Source: Pempheris klunzingeri (Eukaryota > Chordata > Actinopteri > Acropomatiformes > Pempheridae). Taken from it: a stretch of 64,000 nucleotides of DNA. The position numbers and the translations under genes are program-made. The notes under the pieces were generated by a model. It was not told where the DNA came from. It worked only from the letters and a program-made list of their open reading frames with translations, and ran no database searches. The stretch covers positions 7,578,721-7,642,720 of the forward strand of contig NC_092027.1 of assembly GCF_042242105.1 (NCBI RefSeq), in the 5' to 3' direction. Below, in pieces: positions 1 through 11,400 of this stretch (positions within the stretch are counted from its first letter, which is position 1; each line of letters begins with the position of its first letter).

Positions 1-966
1 AATTATTTTTTCCAAACTTAAAGGCTGCAGCGTTTCCTCGGCTCGGGGAGGAGCAGGTAATCGGGTTACAAGGTCTTAGTGACAACAACGATTTACAAAA
101 TCAACAGGTGTGTCGGTCCAGATCGCGTTTAAAGGTCAACATCCAGGCAGAGAGTCCTCACTGGAAACATTATGACACAAAACAAACACATTGAATACAT
201 CTGCTTGGACTGTACTGCTGTGTGTTACACTGTCTGCTCAAACTGTGATGGGATTTTATTGACTAATTCATTTAATTGATTATGAAAACCTTCAACATTA
301 TTCTCTCTCTGCAGCTTATCTAAAGAGTAAAGCACATTTTAAAATATCTACTATGATGACAGGGTTTGGACATCAACGTCCAGTAACGTCTAATACTGGA
401 AGTTCATCTCTTTAAAAACTGTCATCGGCTCACAAATGACCTGCGCTCGTCGTTCCTCTCAGTACAATAAATCTTCATTTGATTTTTAAACCCAAAACTA
501 CTTTAGAAACAACCTGGTGCCTTCTCCACCACTCGTTTAGTAATGAAAGACACACAGTGACCCTAGTGTTACTTAGTTACTATGAATCATTTATAAAAAA
601 ATACATAATTAGTCTATAAATTCTGAAGATAATATTCATACCCTGATGTCATACAGCTTTTCGAACGATTTAAGAAAGTAAATGTCTTATGTTTTGTAGC
701 TGTGAGATAATTCAAGGAGAAGTCGTCACATTTTCCTGCAGAAACAAAATACATTTAGGAAATTTTCACTGCAGTTAAAGTCAGTCTGTTGTCCAGGAAA
801 CCAGACAAAATAAGTATAATACATAATCAGCTACATTTGTCTGATCAAGACCAGAACAGCTAAATGGTTCACTAATCAATATATGAGGGCAGCTTACAGT
901 AACTGAAGGTATCTAAAGCATCACTCTGAAAGTATTGATTTACATAGTTCATCAGAGGTGTACGAT

Positions 967-1029
<63 letters not shown>

Positions 1030-1038
1030 CTGACTCAC
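1..1038 (-). other. crat intron 3 (partial)
   Basis: This is intronic on the minus strand and starts with a GTGAGT donor at 1033-1038. No further crat exon could be recognised up to the left edge. The only structured feature is the GT/CA microsatellite listed separately. Confidence 0.6.
969..1023. repeat. (GT)n microsatellite, about 27 units
   Basis: This is an uninterrupted GT run. Read on the crat transcript it is a (CA)n tract that begins about 16 nt after the exon 3 splice donor. Confidence 0.97.
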
Positions 1039-2513
1039 ATTAGCTGGCTCCTCCAGTCATTAAAATCTCTCCTGGGCAGAGAGATGGCCGGGCTTGAGTG
1101 CACCGGCAGCGGCTGTCTGCTCTCCAGATACGCCCACTGCACCCACCAGGGTGAGATCTGCAGGGGACATTTCAAAAGACAAACAAATGTTTTCTGTTGT
1201 TTGGATTTATTGTTGGATGGATTGAAGTTATTTATCTCGTAGACCCACGCGAGCAGGATTCATTCATTCACTGTTAACATTTATTATCTATATTAAGGAA
1301 TTTTTTAGGCCCATTTATTTGTTTATTAGTTGGCAAAATATCTCAATAACCCGTTAAAAAGTTCGTGTTGCAAAATATTTATTTTTTTCATTCTAAATTT
1401 CATAAATCATCCACAAGTTATTGTTGCTGTGAACAAAACTGATTTGATCTTTTGCTTGCTAGCATCTGTGTTCGATATTTTGTGCTTTTATTGTGTTACA
1501 TAAACCATCATACTTATAATAAATCTCTTAAAACATGTTAAGTGGTAAACTAACTACTAAAAAAAGGTGTCCACATTCTCAGTCTGTGTACTTTTACTTT
1601 TTTTTAAACTTATGATCTTTTGTAGACTAATCGGTACAACAAGATACATTTAAATGTAATTTTCTGTCATTTGGTTGTAAAAGACGTGAAGAGCAGTTGG
1701 TGTTTTGTTTGTTTGGAGGGTTTCAGACATCACTTCTTTAGCCTGATATATCAATATATGTATATATACATATGTATAGATAAAACAGTGCTGTTACACC
1801 CACCCAGGAGTACTTCAAACACACCACAGCAGCTCTGTCTGCACCTTAAAAAGCACCCACATCCATCTCTGCTCTAACATCTGTCCTGTTTCCACAGTGA
1901 CTCAGCGGACACAGACCCAGTTCTTGGTGTGTCTGGCTCTCCTCTCCAGCCCCTCCTGCAGCTTCGCACCGAGGCCGCCCGGCCGGCCGAACTCCTGCAC
2001 CATCCTGCGGGTGTGGCTGAGCTCCTCTGGGGGCAGCATGGGCTCCAGGGCCCGCAGGTAGCCCTGCAGGGTCTGCGCCAGAGGGGGCACCGGCTGGGGG
2101 GGCACGGAGGAGAAGAAACACAGCTCCTGCCTCAATGAAACCTGGAGGGAAGAGTGAGCGGCTTAAGGATCTCTGCAGAGCTGAGTGAACTATATCTGTT
2201 TACTGCACTAAAAACTCCTCTGAGGACATGAAGAAGGCATTTTAAAAAGGTTGGAAGTGAGATTGCAGAGCTGGTACAGTAACCCTGCATGTCAGCTCAG
2301 TGGAATGACTTTGACAACAAGCCAAAAAAAGCAGGGCAGGACCAGGGCGTATTAAAATAGGAAGTATGAAAGACAGACACATTTAATGGGCCTGTTGCTG
2401 TTATAACTTCACTGTATGTGAGGACACAGACCAACATGACAACAGAAGCACTCTTCACTCACCCGAGACAGCCAGGCTCTGCAGGATCCTGGTTGAATTT
2501 TCCTCAAAATCAT
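1039..2513 (-). CDS. crat: Carnitine O-acetyltransferase, first three coding exons (gene runs off the left edge)
   Basis: Crat moves acetyl groups between CoA and carnitine in mitochondria and peroxisomes. Three coding exons are visible on the minus strand: 2463-2513 (start codon, 17 aa), 1917-2141 (75 aa) and 1039-1157 (39 codons plus 2 nt). Splicing joins MILRKIQPGSCRAWLSR to VSLRQELCFFSS, then the family segment PVPPLAQTLQGYLRALEPM, LEERRAR-like text ending HTKNW, and ISPWWVQWAYLESRQPLPVH. These match the N-terminal part of vertebrate CRAT (LPVPPLxQSLxxYLKAL, ERRARKxENW, AYLQYRQP). All junctions have GT/AG ends and keep frame. The first 17 residues are basic with no acidic residue, as expected for a mitochondrial presequence. 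The start is the first ATG upstream of the conserved region. The catalytic domain lies beyond the window. A carnitine octanoyl- or choline acetyltransferase is less likely given the sequence match. Confidence 0.9.
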
Positions 2514-3775
2514 GTTTCTTTAAACCAGGAACTGTGCAGCACCTGCGCTCCAAACAACAGCTGTCCTTATCTGCCCTGCTAACTTCTGCACAGAGTCAGA
2601 CAGTCAAAATGAAGCCCAGCGCTGCTACTTCATGGCGGGCGGTGAGAGTCCTCACGGCTCCATGGGTCCTAGTTTGAAAACATGTGTGCATGAGGCGAAA
2701 AGCCCTGCGTGATTCGTTACCTCAAACTTGCGGGCATGAAAACTCTCACGTCCCAGAACAAACTGCACTGACGCTACAAGCCTGCACACGTGTTGACGTA
2801 AAAATATTTCCGTAAACAGCTACGTGACCAGAAACTCAGCGTGCAGTGCGGCTCCTCCCCGCAGGGGGGCGCTGTTTCAACCAACAGCTACACAACATTG
2901 TAACTTGTTTATCCAAATTAAAATGATAATTACATAAAACCTTGTAAAAAAAACAAAACAACAACTTACAGGTGTTGTATGTTTTAACACTGTTTGTTGC
3001 TATATTCAGCTCCAGACAGTAGTGGTAAGTATTCAGAGTAAATCAAGTCAAAGTAATAAAAGTAAATATAGTAACAAGTAAAAGTCCTGTATTGAAAAAT
3101 TAAATTGAAAAAATGACTAGAGTAAAAGTATATTCAGTCCAAGTGAATACCTTCTGCAGACTGTTGCAGTTTCATATATTATATATATATATTAATCGAT
3201 TGTTTGTTTGGTTTGTAAACCAATTACCCAGAGCCCAAAGGCTTTTTTTTCCAATCTAAAAAAATATTCATTTTAATATTAAGATAATTAAGAGGAACAA
3301 TAGTAAATCCTTACAGCTGAAGATGGAAACTTGACATGATTTTTTTTGGAAAGAATCTAATCTATCTGTATTAATTTCTCATTCCTGCTCATCTTGAAGA
3401 ATGCATTTTAATATATTTCTGATAATGTCTTGAAAAAAGGGAAATTTTGATGCCAATAATTTCCTGTTAACTGTGAATTTAGCTCCATCTGCTGAGGAAG
3501 ATCGTGTGATACAACTGAAAGCTCCACAGCAGCTACTGACACCAATGTGGTATCATTATTGTTTAAATGCTGTTGTCAACCTCGAGAATGACATTTCCAT
3601 CACAGTATATTTAATACACATATATTTAAAATATTGTTTTAACTACAACATGCCATATGCAGTATTTATTTATGACGGATGACTGTGTTACTACTTAAAT
3701 ACCCGGTCCTGGTACACGAAAAGCAGAGAAACAATAATAGAACACAATTTTAAAAAAGGGACAAAACAGTTTTCA
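2514..3775. other. Intergenic: crat upstream region and AT-rich spacer
   Basis: This interval lies between the crat start codon and the presumed 3' end of the ppp1r18-like gene. The first 350 bases are the likely crat 5'UTR and promoter, with a GC-rich patch near 2850-2880. The rest is AT-rich and I see no gene in it. Confidence 0.5.
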
Positions 3776-5473
3776 GATATATTTATTGGATTTTTGCTCT
3801 TGAAGCCAGCTTCTTCAACCGTCATAGAAAAAAATAATTTGCACAGTATTTCTTTTACCAATGAATACATTCATTTACAAACATTAAATACTCTGTATAT
3901 ATTGTTTTATAAACGTAATACAACCAAATGTCAGATAGCGACTGTAATATGATGAAGTTTATTAGCTAACAAAATCATTTATATTCTCAACTCTGCTTCC
4001 TCTCAGGGACTTTTCACTCACACAGCTCCCTCCACTTCCACATTTATATTGTTTATACCCATGTACATTAACTGAACTGTTACCAGAGTTGTCATTGTGA
4101 ACAGTAAGGCTCAATTAGACCCCACAGAGGACACAGTCGTCCTGCACACATTGCACCACCCCTGTTCCTGCAACATTTAACACAACACCGGCTGAGAGGA
4201 GGTTTTTCCAAAAGGCTTCACACAAGAAATGTCAAACATCTGCAGTATATAAACTGACCTTCACATCATCTGTATGGGCAAATCCAGCAGGCACATGAAA
4301 CCAGATGATATAAACATCACTCCTCTGTGCTGACTTTAATGTAGAACTCACATAAAAGAACCTATCAAATACATTAACTAGAAAATAAAATCTTATTATA
4401 TTGCATAGACAAGTGATCCTTCAGTGCACACCTGAGGGTCTTTTATTATATGTACCATACATACACATTCACATTTGCACTAATTTGTTGTGTAATTGCA
4501 CAAACAAATGTTGATATGCATACATATATTTTTTTCTCAAATGCATCTGTATTTAGATTTGACTGTTACTTTATGTAAAGCACATTGTGTTTCCCTGTGT
4601 ATGAAATGTGCTACATAAATAAAGTTTCACTTGACATTTGTCCCTCAATTTTCCTGATAACAAAACCATGTGATATTTTACATTTATGCCCCTTTTTGTC
4701 AACTGTGTAAACCAAACTATGTTGTACGTTTGTTCCACAGCACTCATTCACTCTGATGCTAGATACAACGAAACACCACAAGGATTAAAAACACTCAATT
4801 CAACAATTTAAATTTAAAAAAAAAATCTTGTATTGTTCAACAAAATGTTGGTGTTCTCATCACATGGGCAATTTTGGCGAGGTGACAGGCTTCTACCGAG
4901 GGCAAGACTCATCTGGAAGACAGACAGACGGAGATGGAAGGTGAATAAGGTCAATATAGGATTCATATCCATTTTAGTTTCTTATTTTGGGAGCTGACTT
5001 CTTCCCATTCAACAACAGCGACATTTCTAGCTTTGTGAGGAATATAAATGCAACCATGCTTTTCCATTTGCTCTCCAAAAACATCAATTTTTGACCAAAT
5101 TTACATTTTCCATGGCTGCATTTAAAACCACGGTTTTAGTCATAGTTCTTCTACGTGCTGAGCTTGCCCACACGACTGCCCAAAGTTTACAGATGGCTTT
5201 ACTCCAGATTTTTATTATTGCCAACAGATCCCATGAAACAACTAAAACAAAAATGTGCTGTAAGGCTAGGTTGGTCAAGCCATTAAGATTTGTTGACAGT
5301 CAGAAAAATGTACAGTAATATATTGCCAGACATACAATTCAAGGAAAGTTCAGGCACTCCAGCCCTGTTCTGTGGTGTCAACACAGTGAGAATAACAGAA
5401 ATGTGCCACTTTGCGTGAATGAAGTCCTGAGGAGAGTCTGTGAGACAAAACAATCTGAATCCTTAATCACTTT
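3776..5473 (-). other. Probable 3'UTR of the ppp1r18-like gene
   Basis: This stretch follows the stop codon on the minus strand. It is AT-rich and has several TTTATT (AATAAA on the minus strand) sites, for example near 3783 and 5211, but which is used cannot be told. It also holds the retroposon-like tail at 4545-4640. Confidence 0.35.
4545..4640 (+). repeat. Possible 3' tail of a fish retroposon
   Basis: The text around 4575-4630 (GTAAAGCACATTGTGT, then GAAATGTGCTACATAAATAA) follows the phrase 'AAAGCACTTTG...TGAAATGTGCTATATAAATAAA', which I recall as a common 3' end of fish LINE/SINE copies. No body was identified upstream. The assignment rests on phrase similarity only. Confidence 0.4.
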
Positions 5474-8400
5474 TTACACGTTATGTTTTTTGAGAAGCGG
5501 GTGACACTGACCCACTCTTAGGCCCCGTCCCATTGCGATTCCCACGCTCCTTGTTGTGCTTTTGGAAACAACTGCTCCTGCCTCCACTTCAGCCTCTTCG
5601 TCCTGCACTTCCTCTCCCTGCAGCCTCTCGATCTTCCACAGGTCGTGAGGGAAAGGGGTACACGCCAGCAAGGAGGTCTCTGATGGGTACTCGCACACCT
5701 GCTCCAGCTGGTCCTCGTCGAAACACACCTTTCCCTGGAAACAACAGTACAGAGAGGAAAATTTTACTCTTGCATCATTTAATTTGCTTTTATTTGTTAC
5801 CTTGTGTGAAGCAAACTTGTGCTCTGCCTACTGTCATCTATTGATTGAAGGCAAAATGGCATAAATAATTATAAAGCGTAAGGGCAACTTTGGTTTCAGC
5901 AAGCATTTGATTTGTAAGCAATTCTGTGGCTAATGAGACAAAGTTAGAGGTCTGGCATGTGACACCACAGTGACAAAAAAATAGTCAATATTAATGCCAT
6001 TTACATCCCAGACTTAAACACTGCAACAAAAATAATTGTAATTTCAGGATCAGGATGTAAATTAGTGATATGAAATATGACAAAATCTTCAAAAGACCTG
6101 GAAATCAAGATCAAAGAAGATCATGTCTGTTTTACTGTACATTAACTAAAGAAAATATAAGCAAAATATGGTCGTTTGGTTTCAAACACGTATACATACA
6201 TATATAGCATGCAAAGAGCCCCAGTAAGGGCAAAAAGCAGCATACTTTCTGCACCAAGTGGTTTGTCCTCTGACATGTGTGTACATGGTCAAATGTAAAC
6301 AAGCTTTGAGGCAGAGTCTCAGTCTGTCGCTGTGAGATGTTTGTACTCCGTCAGTGTAATGTTAACTGACAGCGTGAGGCTTAACGCAGCAGAAATACTC
6401 CTTCTCCAGACTACTTACTGACTGAACGCTTCATGCACTCATTTATTGATTATTTGGGGACTGACATCACACATACAAACAACAGATATTCAGCAGAGGA
6501 AGCAAAAACTGAGTTGTTTCACAACACGCACTGAAAAGGAGAATGGATGTGTTCAGCTCGTCTTTGCCTGGGCTGTCGGATATTTGTGTGGAGTGTATTT
6601 ACTCAAAGGTCAGCATGTTGTAAACAGTGCCAAGAGGAAACGGACAGATGGGTCAGGGTTAATGCAACACATCCACAGTGTGTCGTATAATAAACAGCGG
6701 ATCAGCCTCGAGGCCTGGATGTGTACAGTAGTAAATACACCTAAAGGTGCAGACATGATCTGGATGGAGCCTGAATCGTACAAACACCACACTGCATGCT
6801 CTATGCGAGTTACCACTGCTTCACCCTGTCAGTGGCTGTCTGCAGATAATAGCTCTGCATTAGAGAGGCAGGGCGAATCATGCAAAGGCACAGGAGGCTA
6901 ATCCTCCCTCCCTGAACCAGATTAACCCAAGCTAACACTGCAGGACAGCAGAGGCACCAGGTGAGAGACAGAAACTAAAAGAGTAGAAGAATAAGAGAGC
7001 TAAACAGGGAAGTTTCATTAGCAGGAATTTGACATTTATATTAACTCCGCAGGTTCACTTCTGTTTGTTTAGTAATACGGAAAGTTCCTATCTGTGAAGT
7101 TTTAAATGTGGGCTGCAAAAAACCCAAACCCCAATTTTAATACTACAATATTCAAGAGAGGATAGAACTCCCACAAAATGTCCTTTTACTTGCAATAAAC
7201 TTTTTGGAAGTGTGCAGTTCTCTTTTCTCTTGCCTACGGATATTTCTACCTACACACCTGTCTACAAGAAACTGAAGATGTGCATGAGCCTTTACAGTCA
7301 AGAAGACAATATTCTAATACTTTCAAAAGAATGTATGGGAATGATTACAATATAGTCAGTGCAGACAAAAAAGTCTATAATCAATTAATTAATTGATAGA
7401 TTTTGACAGACTCTTAAATTTGTTTCGAGTGTCTGAATCAAGTCAGTGACGTGCGAGTTCGCTGGGGACACGATCTAAGATAAAAAGCTTACATGTGAAG
7501 TGAGAAATGAAGAGGAAAAAGAGGAGGAGGCAGACTAAGAGCAAGCAGGTCACCCCCCTCCTGTGACACGATGCCGTGGTTCAGAGGGGGGAGGGAAGGA
7601 GGCGTGACGTCAAATAGTCTGAAGGGCACCAACGAGAGAGCGACAGGTGGTGACTGCAGAGAAAGAGGACTGTGCTTGTGTTACCTAGAAGGATTCATTC
7701 ATGTAGATGATTGTTTATTAAATCATAACTCACAGTGCGTGAGAGCTGGAGAAAGTCATATACAGTGAACAACATCTAACCCTAATTTGTCTTTCAGTCT
7801 TGGGTTGATTGAGTCTTTCGAAACAGATGGCCCTGTACTAAAACAGTTAAGCGCCAGAGTCTCATTTGGCGATTTAAAAATGCATAGTGTGCCACTTCCT
7901 TGTATAGGTATGTGTCTCTTATTTGGAGGAAGTGAAGAAGCTTGAAAGAGGAAGTGAGCAGACATGCAGTGCGAATGGGAGTTTCTGTCAGATCACATAG
8001 TAAGTATCTAATCCTCCCAGTTCGACTGTTAAACTGTCATTTTCTTTCGCCCTCCCCCACTCCTGCTCTTTGTTGCCATATTAGACAACCATTAAGTTAT
8101 TCTCACATCTTCGTGTAACACTCTGTCTTCTCTCTCTTTCCATTTCACCCACGTCAGACTCAGAGTTGGCGGCCTGCTGTCAGTAACACTCAACCATGCT
8201 GAGGAAGGTCAGCGTGGTCAAAAAACTGTTTGCCAAGACTCCAGTCTAACAAACCAAACCCCGCTAGGAAACAGCCAAGATGATACAAAGGGAGATTTGT
8301 CTGAGAGGAACGGAGGGCTGACTCAACAAAAATCGTAGAATTGGTTGGAGGGAACAAGGAAGCAGTCTGCAACACACTCAGTTACAGACTGAGGGAAATT

Positions 8401-11400
8401 ACCAACAGTTTATCAACTCTCACATGGAGAAAAATCTATGAAGGATGCCACGATTTACAACAGTCAGGTGCAGTGAAACACATTAACACAGTCAGATTCA
8501 TCACCACAGGATGGTGTCATAAAGGACAGAGAAGGTTCATTTCTGCTCTGCTGAGCAACTTTGTCATCCACTCTTCTCCTTCATTATATAAGAGCTCATC
8601 TCCCACTCTTTGTCAAACAAGCAAAAGTTAAAAAGAGGAAACAGAAATTCCAATTATGAACTTTGTCTCCAGAGATTCACTCGTAGTTTGAGCTGACGCT
8701 GCTCAGACAGAATTACTGTAAATACCACAGTGGGCTTGAATGCATTTCCACAGTCAAGCCTGTGAAGTTGGGTAGGCAGACAACATGCAAAAAAAAAAAA
8801 AAGGGAGGAAGGAGCCGGCTGCTCGTCGTTGTGGTTTCCTACTCAACTTTTCTGTCTGCAACATGAACTGTCTCCTTCTGCAGAAGCTAAAGAGTTCCTC
8901 ATTTTAGGTGCAGGATGACATTAGTAAACAAAGCAACAGTTTGCTTTCATTCTTTTTCTGTGATTTCTGAAAATATGACATATCTGCCACTGCCCACACA
9001 CGTCTTGCTATAATATGTATGGTGTGATCATTATGAAAGGGTAAAAGTCAAAAGTCTGCAAAGAATTAGACGGTAGAAGCAAATGGCAAAGGAGATCACT
9101 GCAGGACTTTATGGCTAAGAATCAAGATGTCGTGCTTGATAAGGCTTTAACCGGCTTAGGTGGGGCTCTGTGATAGTACTTCTCAATCAAAAGGGATGTT
9201 CTCCAAGTGAAAGGAGATTCTGCTTGACGACTAGCAACCATCAGGCAGGTGACACAAGGTCGTGCCGTCTGGCCCATCTCTTGTGAAATTTAGGGGAGCT
9301 ACTATCCCTTCGAAACAGGCCTTAATTTCATCCCTATTTTGACAGTATTTTGAAAACAGAATTCTTCCAATTTGCCATGTTTGTGCAACATGTCGTTTTA
9401 AAACTACCGACAGATGCAGATCATTCTTTATTTGGGCTTTAGTGCCATAGTTTGTATGGATAAGAGGCCAAAAAATTCTTTTATTTTGCTTACATTTATG
9501 CGTGAAAGACAAAAAAAACTGCAGTTTTCACTCACCCTTTTCATGGTCCCTTTGTTCTTGACCAGACAGGACTTCTCCAGATTCTGATATCCACCAATCA
9601 CCTCAATCTCCTCCACTGTGGGGTACTTCTTCTTCACTGGCTCAGCCACAGTGGAGGTCGCCTGCGATGAAGTCTTTGCTGGTGTTGACTTTGCTGGTGT
9701 TGACACTGCTGCTGTGGACCCTGTTGTGGACCCTGCTGTTGACCCTGTCAATCCTCCTCCTCCTTTGGCAGGCTTTCTTGGAGAAACTGTGATGGTGGCA
9801 CCTCTCTTCACTTGGCCTCCAGAGGCACTCCTGATGGAGAAGAGCGTGGGCGATGGGGTGGAAGATGGAGAGATGTTCGGAGACTGTGCAGGAGACAGGG
9901 AGCTCGGGGATGAGGCCGGAGTCGGGGCACAATCAGAGGGTTTCAGAGTATTGTCCGGGGATTGGCTCCTGAGAACTGAGGAGGGGGCAGTGATAATGTG
10001 GTTAGATGGTTTGAGCTGAGGAGACACTTTGAGGTTCGATGATGATGTTTCTTTATCTTTCTCCCGGGTTTTGGCATCGTCCTTTAGCTGATGCTTTAAC
10101 ACTCCTCTGGGGCTCTGCTGCCCCCTTGTCTCTCTGTCCTTAAGAGGAGTGTTTGGTGATGAACACTTCAGCGCTTCCTGCTCCTTCAGCTGAAACTGCT
10201 CTATCTGACGTTGTATAGTCTGAACCCCACAAATGCCTTCGCCTGAGAATGCTGTGCTGTCCCGCTGCTGTGTGCTTGACGTGATGGGCTTCACTTTAAC
10301 AAGGTGAACTGATGGAACGTCTACAGTCCTGTCCCTCAGACGCAGGCCCGACCTCGAGCCAGCTGTTTCCAGGTTGTAGATGCGGCTCATGGCTGCAAGG
10401 GAGTTGGGATGAGGTGGCAAAGGGGAGAGAGATCCGACAGAGTCGTGAGGCGACGTATACCCCTCTACCTCCTCCTCTGAAAGCTCCTTTTCCTCCTCCT
10501 GCCTTTCTCCTTCTCTGTTCTTGTGTTGGCCACTGTGGCGTCTCAGCTGTTCTTCCACATGTTTCAGGGGGTCGTCTTCGTCCTCAGATATCTGGAAGCT
10601 GTCAGAGATAACTTCGGCGGCAGCAGTGTTGTAGCTGCTTGTTACTTCCTCTCCTCTGACGGCTTGTGAGTGCAGCACAGAAACAGGAAGCTGAGGGCAG
10701 GTTTGCAATACACCGACTTCCCGTGTGACGTCAAAAGCAGCCATGGATGTCTGCGCTGCTGCATCTTCCTGTTCCCTCTCTGTTTCGACCAGCCTCTTCC
10801 GCACATGAGCTGCAGCTTCCCACTCTCTCTCTATTTCAGTTCCCTTGTCATCGAACTTGTCCCCAGCTGTCTGAGTGTCATTTATCTCTGCACCGTCACT
10901 CCCACCTCCATCTTGTGCCTCTCTTTGTTTCAGCCTCTCCAGCTCTCTTTGTCTGATTTTTTCCCGTAGGGACTCGATGCGACTCAGGGGTTTTCCGATC
11001 CTCCAGCTATCCCTCCTCTCAACCGCTCTACCCCCTTCCCAGTCTTGCCCCTCGTCGCTTTGACCTGTGGCTTTTTTTCTGTCAACCATTTCTTCCGCAA
11101 CGTAAAAAACACTTCTGGGAACTTGAATCTCATTAGCACCTGGAGGGATCCCCATGGGTGCAATCCTTTTTGGAGATCTGGGGGTTATATCATGAACGAG
11201 GTTCTCTGATCTAGTATCACTGTATGTTTGCGTTTCCTGATTGCTCTCTTTGGTCATTTCATAAGCCGCCTTGTAAGCTCTCTCTACTTTCTCATTGCTA
11301 TAAACAGTTGTATCTCCTATTTTTTCTATTTTACTTATAAGAGCCTCTGTGTGTGGGGCCAAAACAGAGTGTGTTAGGTAAGGCCCTTGTGGCCCTGTAC

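Noticed and set aside
958-1242. Plus-strand open frame starting with a Cys-Val run
   Set aside because: It is produced by the GT microsatellite and overlaps crat exon 3 in antisense.
6446-6901. Plus-strand open frame of 151 codons
   Set aside because: It lies in the ppp1r18-like intron, with no recognisable domain and no codon pattern typical of a gene. It could be chance.
9618-10019. Plus-strand open frame with GVDFAGVDTAAVD-like repeats
   Set aside because: It is the reverse reading of the STPAK/GST repeat in the ppp1r18-like protein, not a separate gene.
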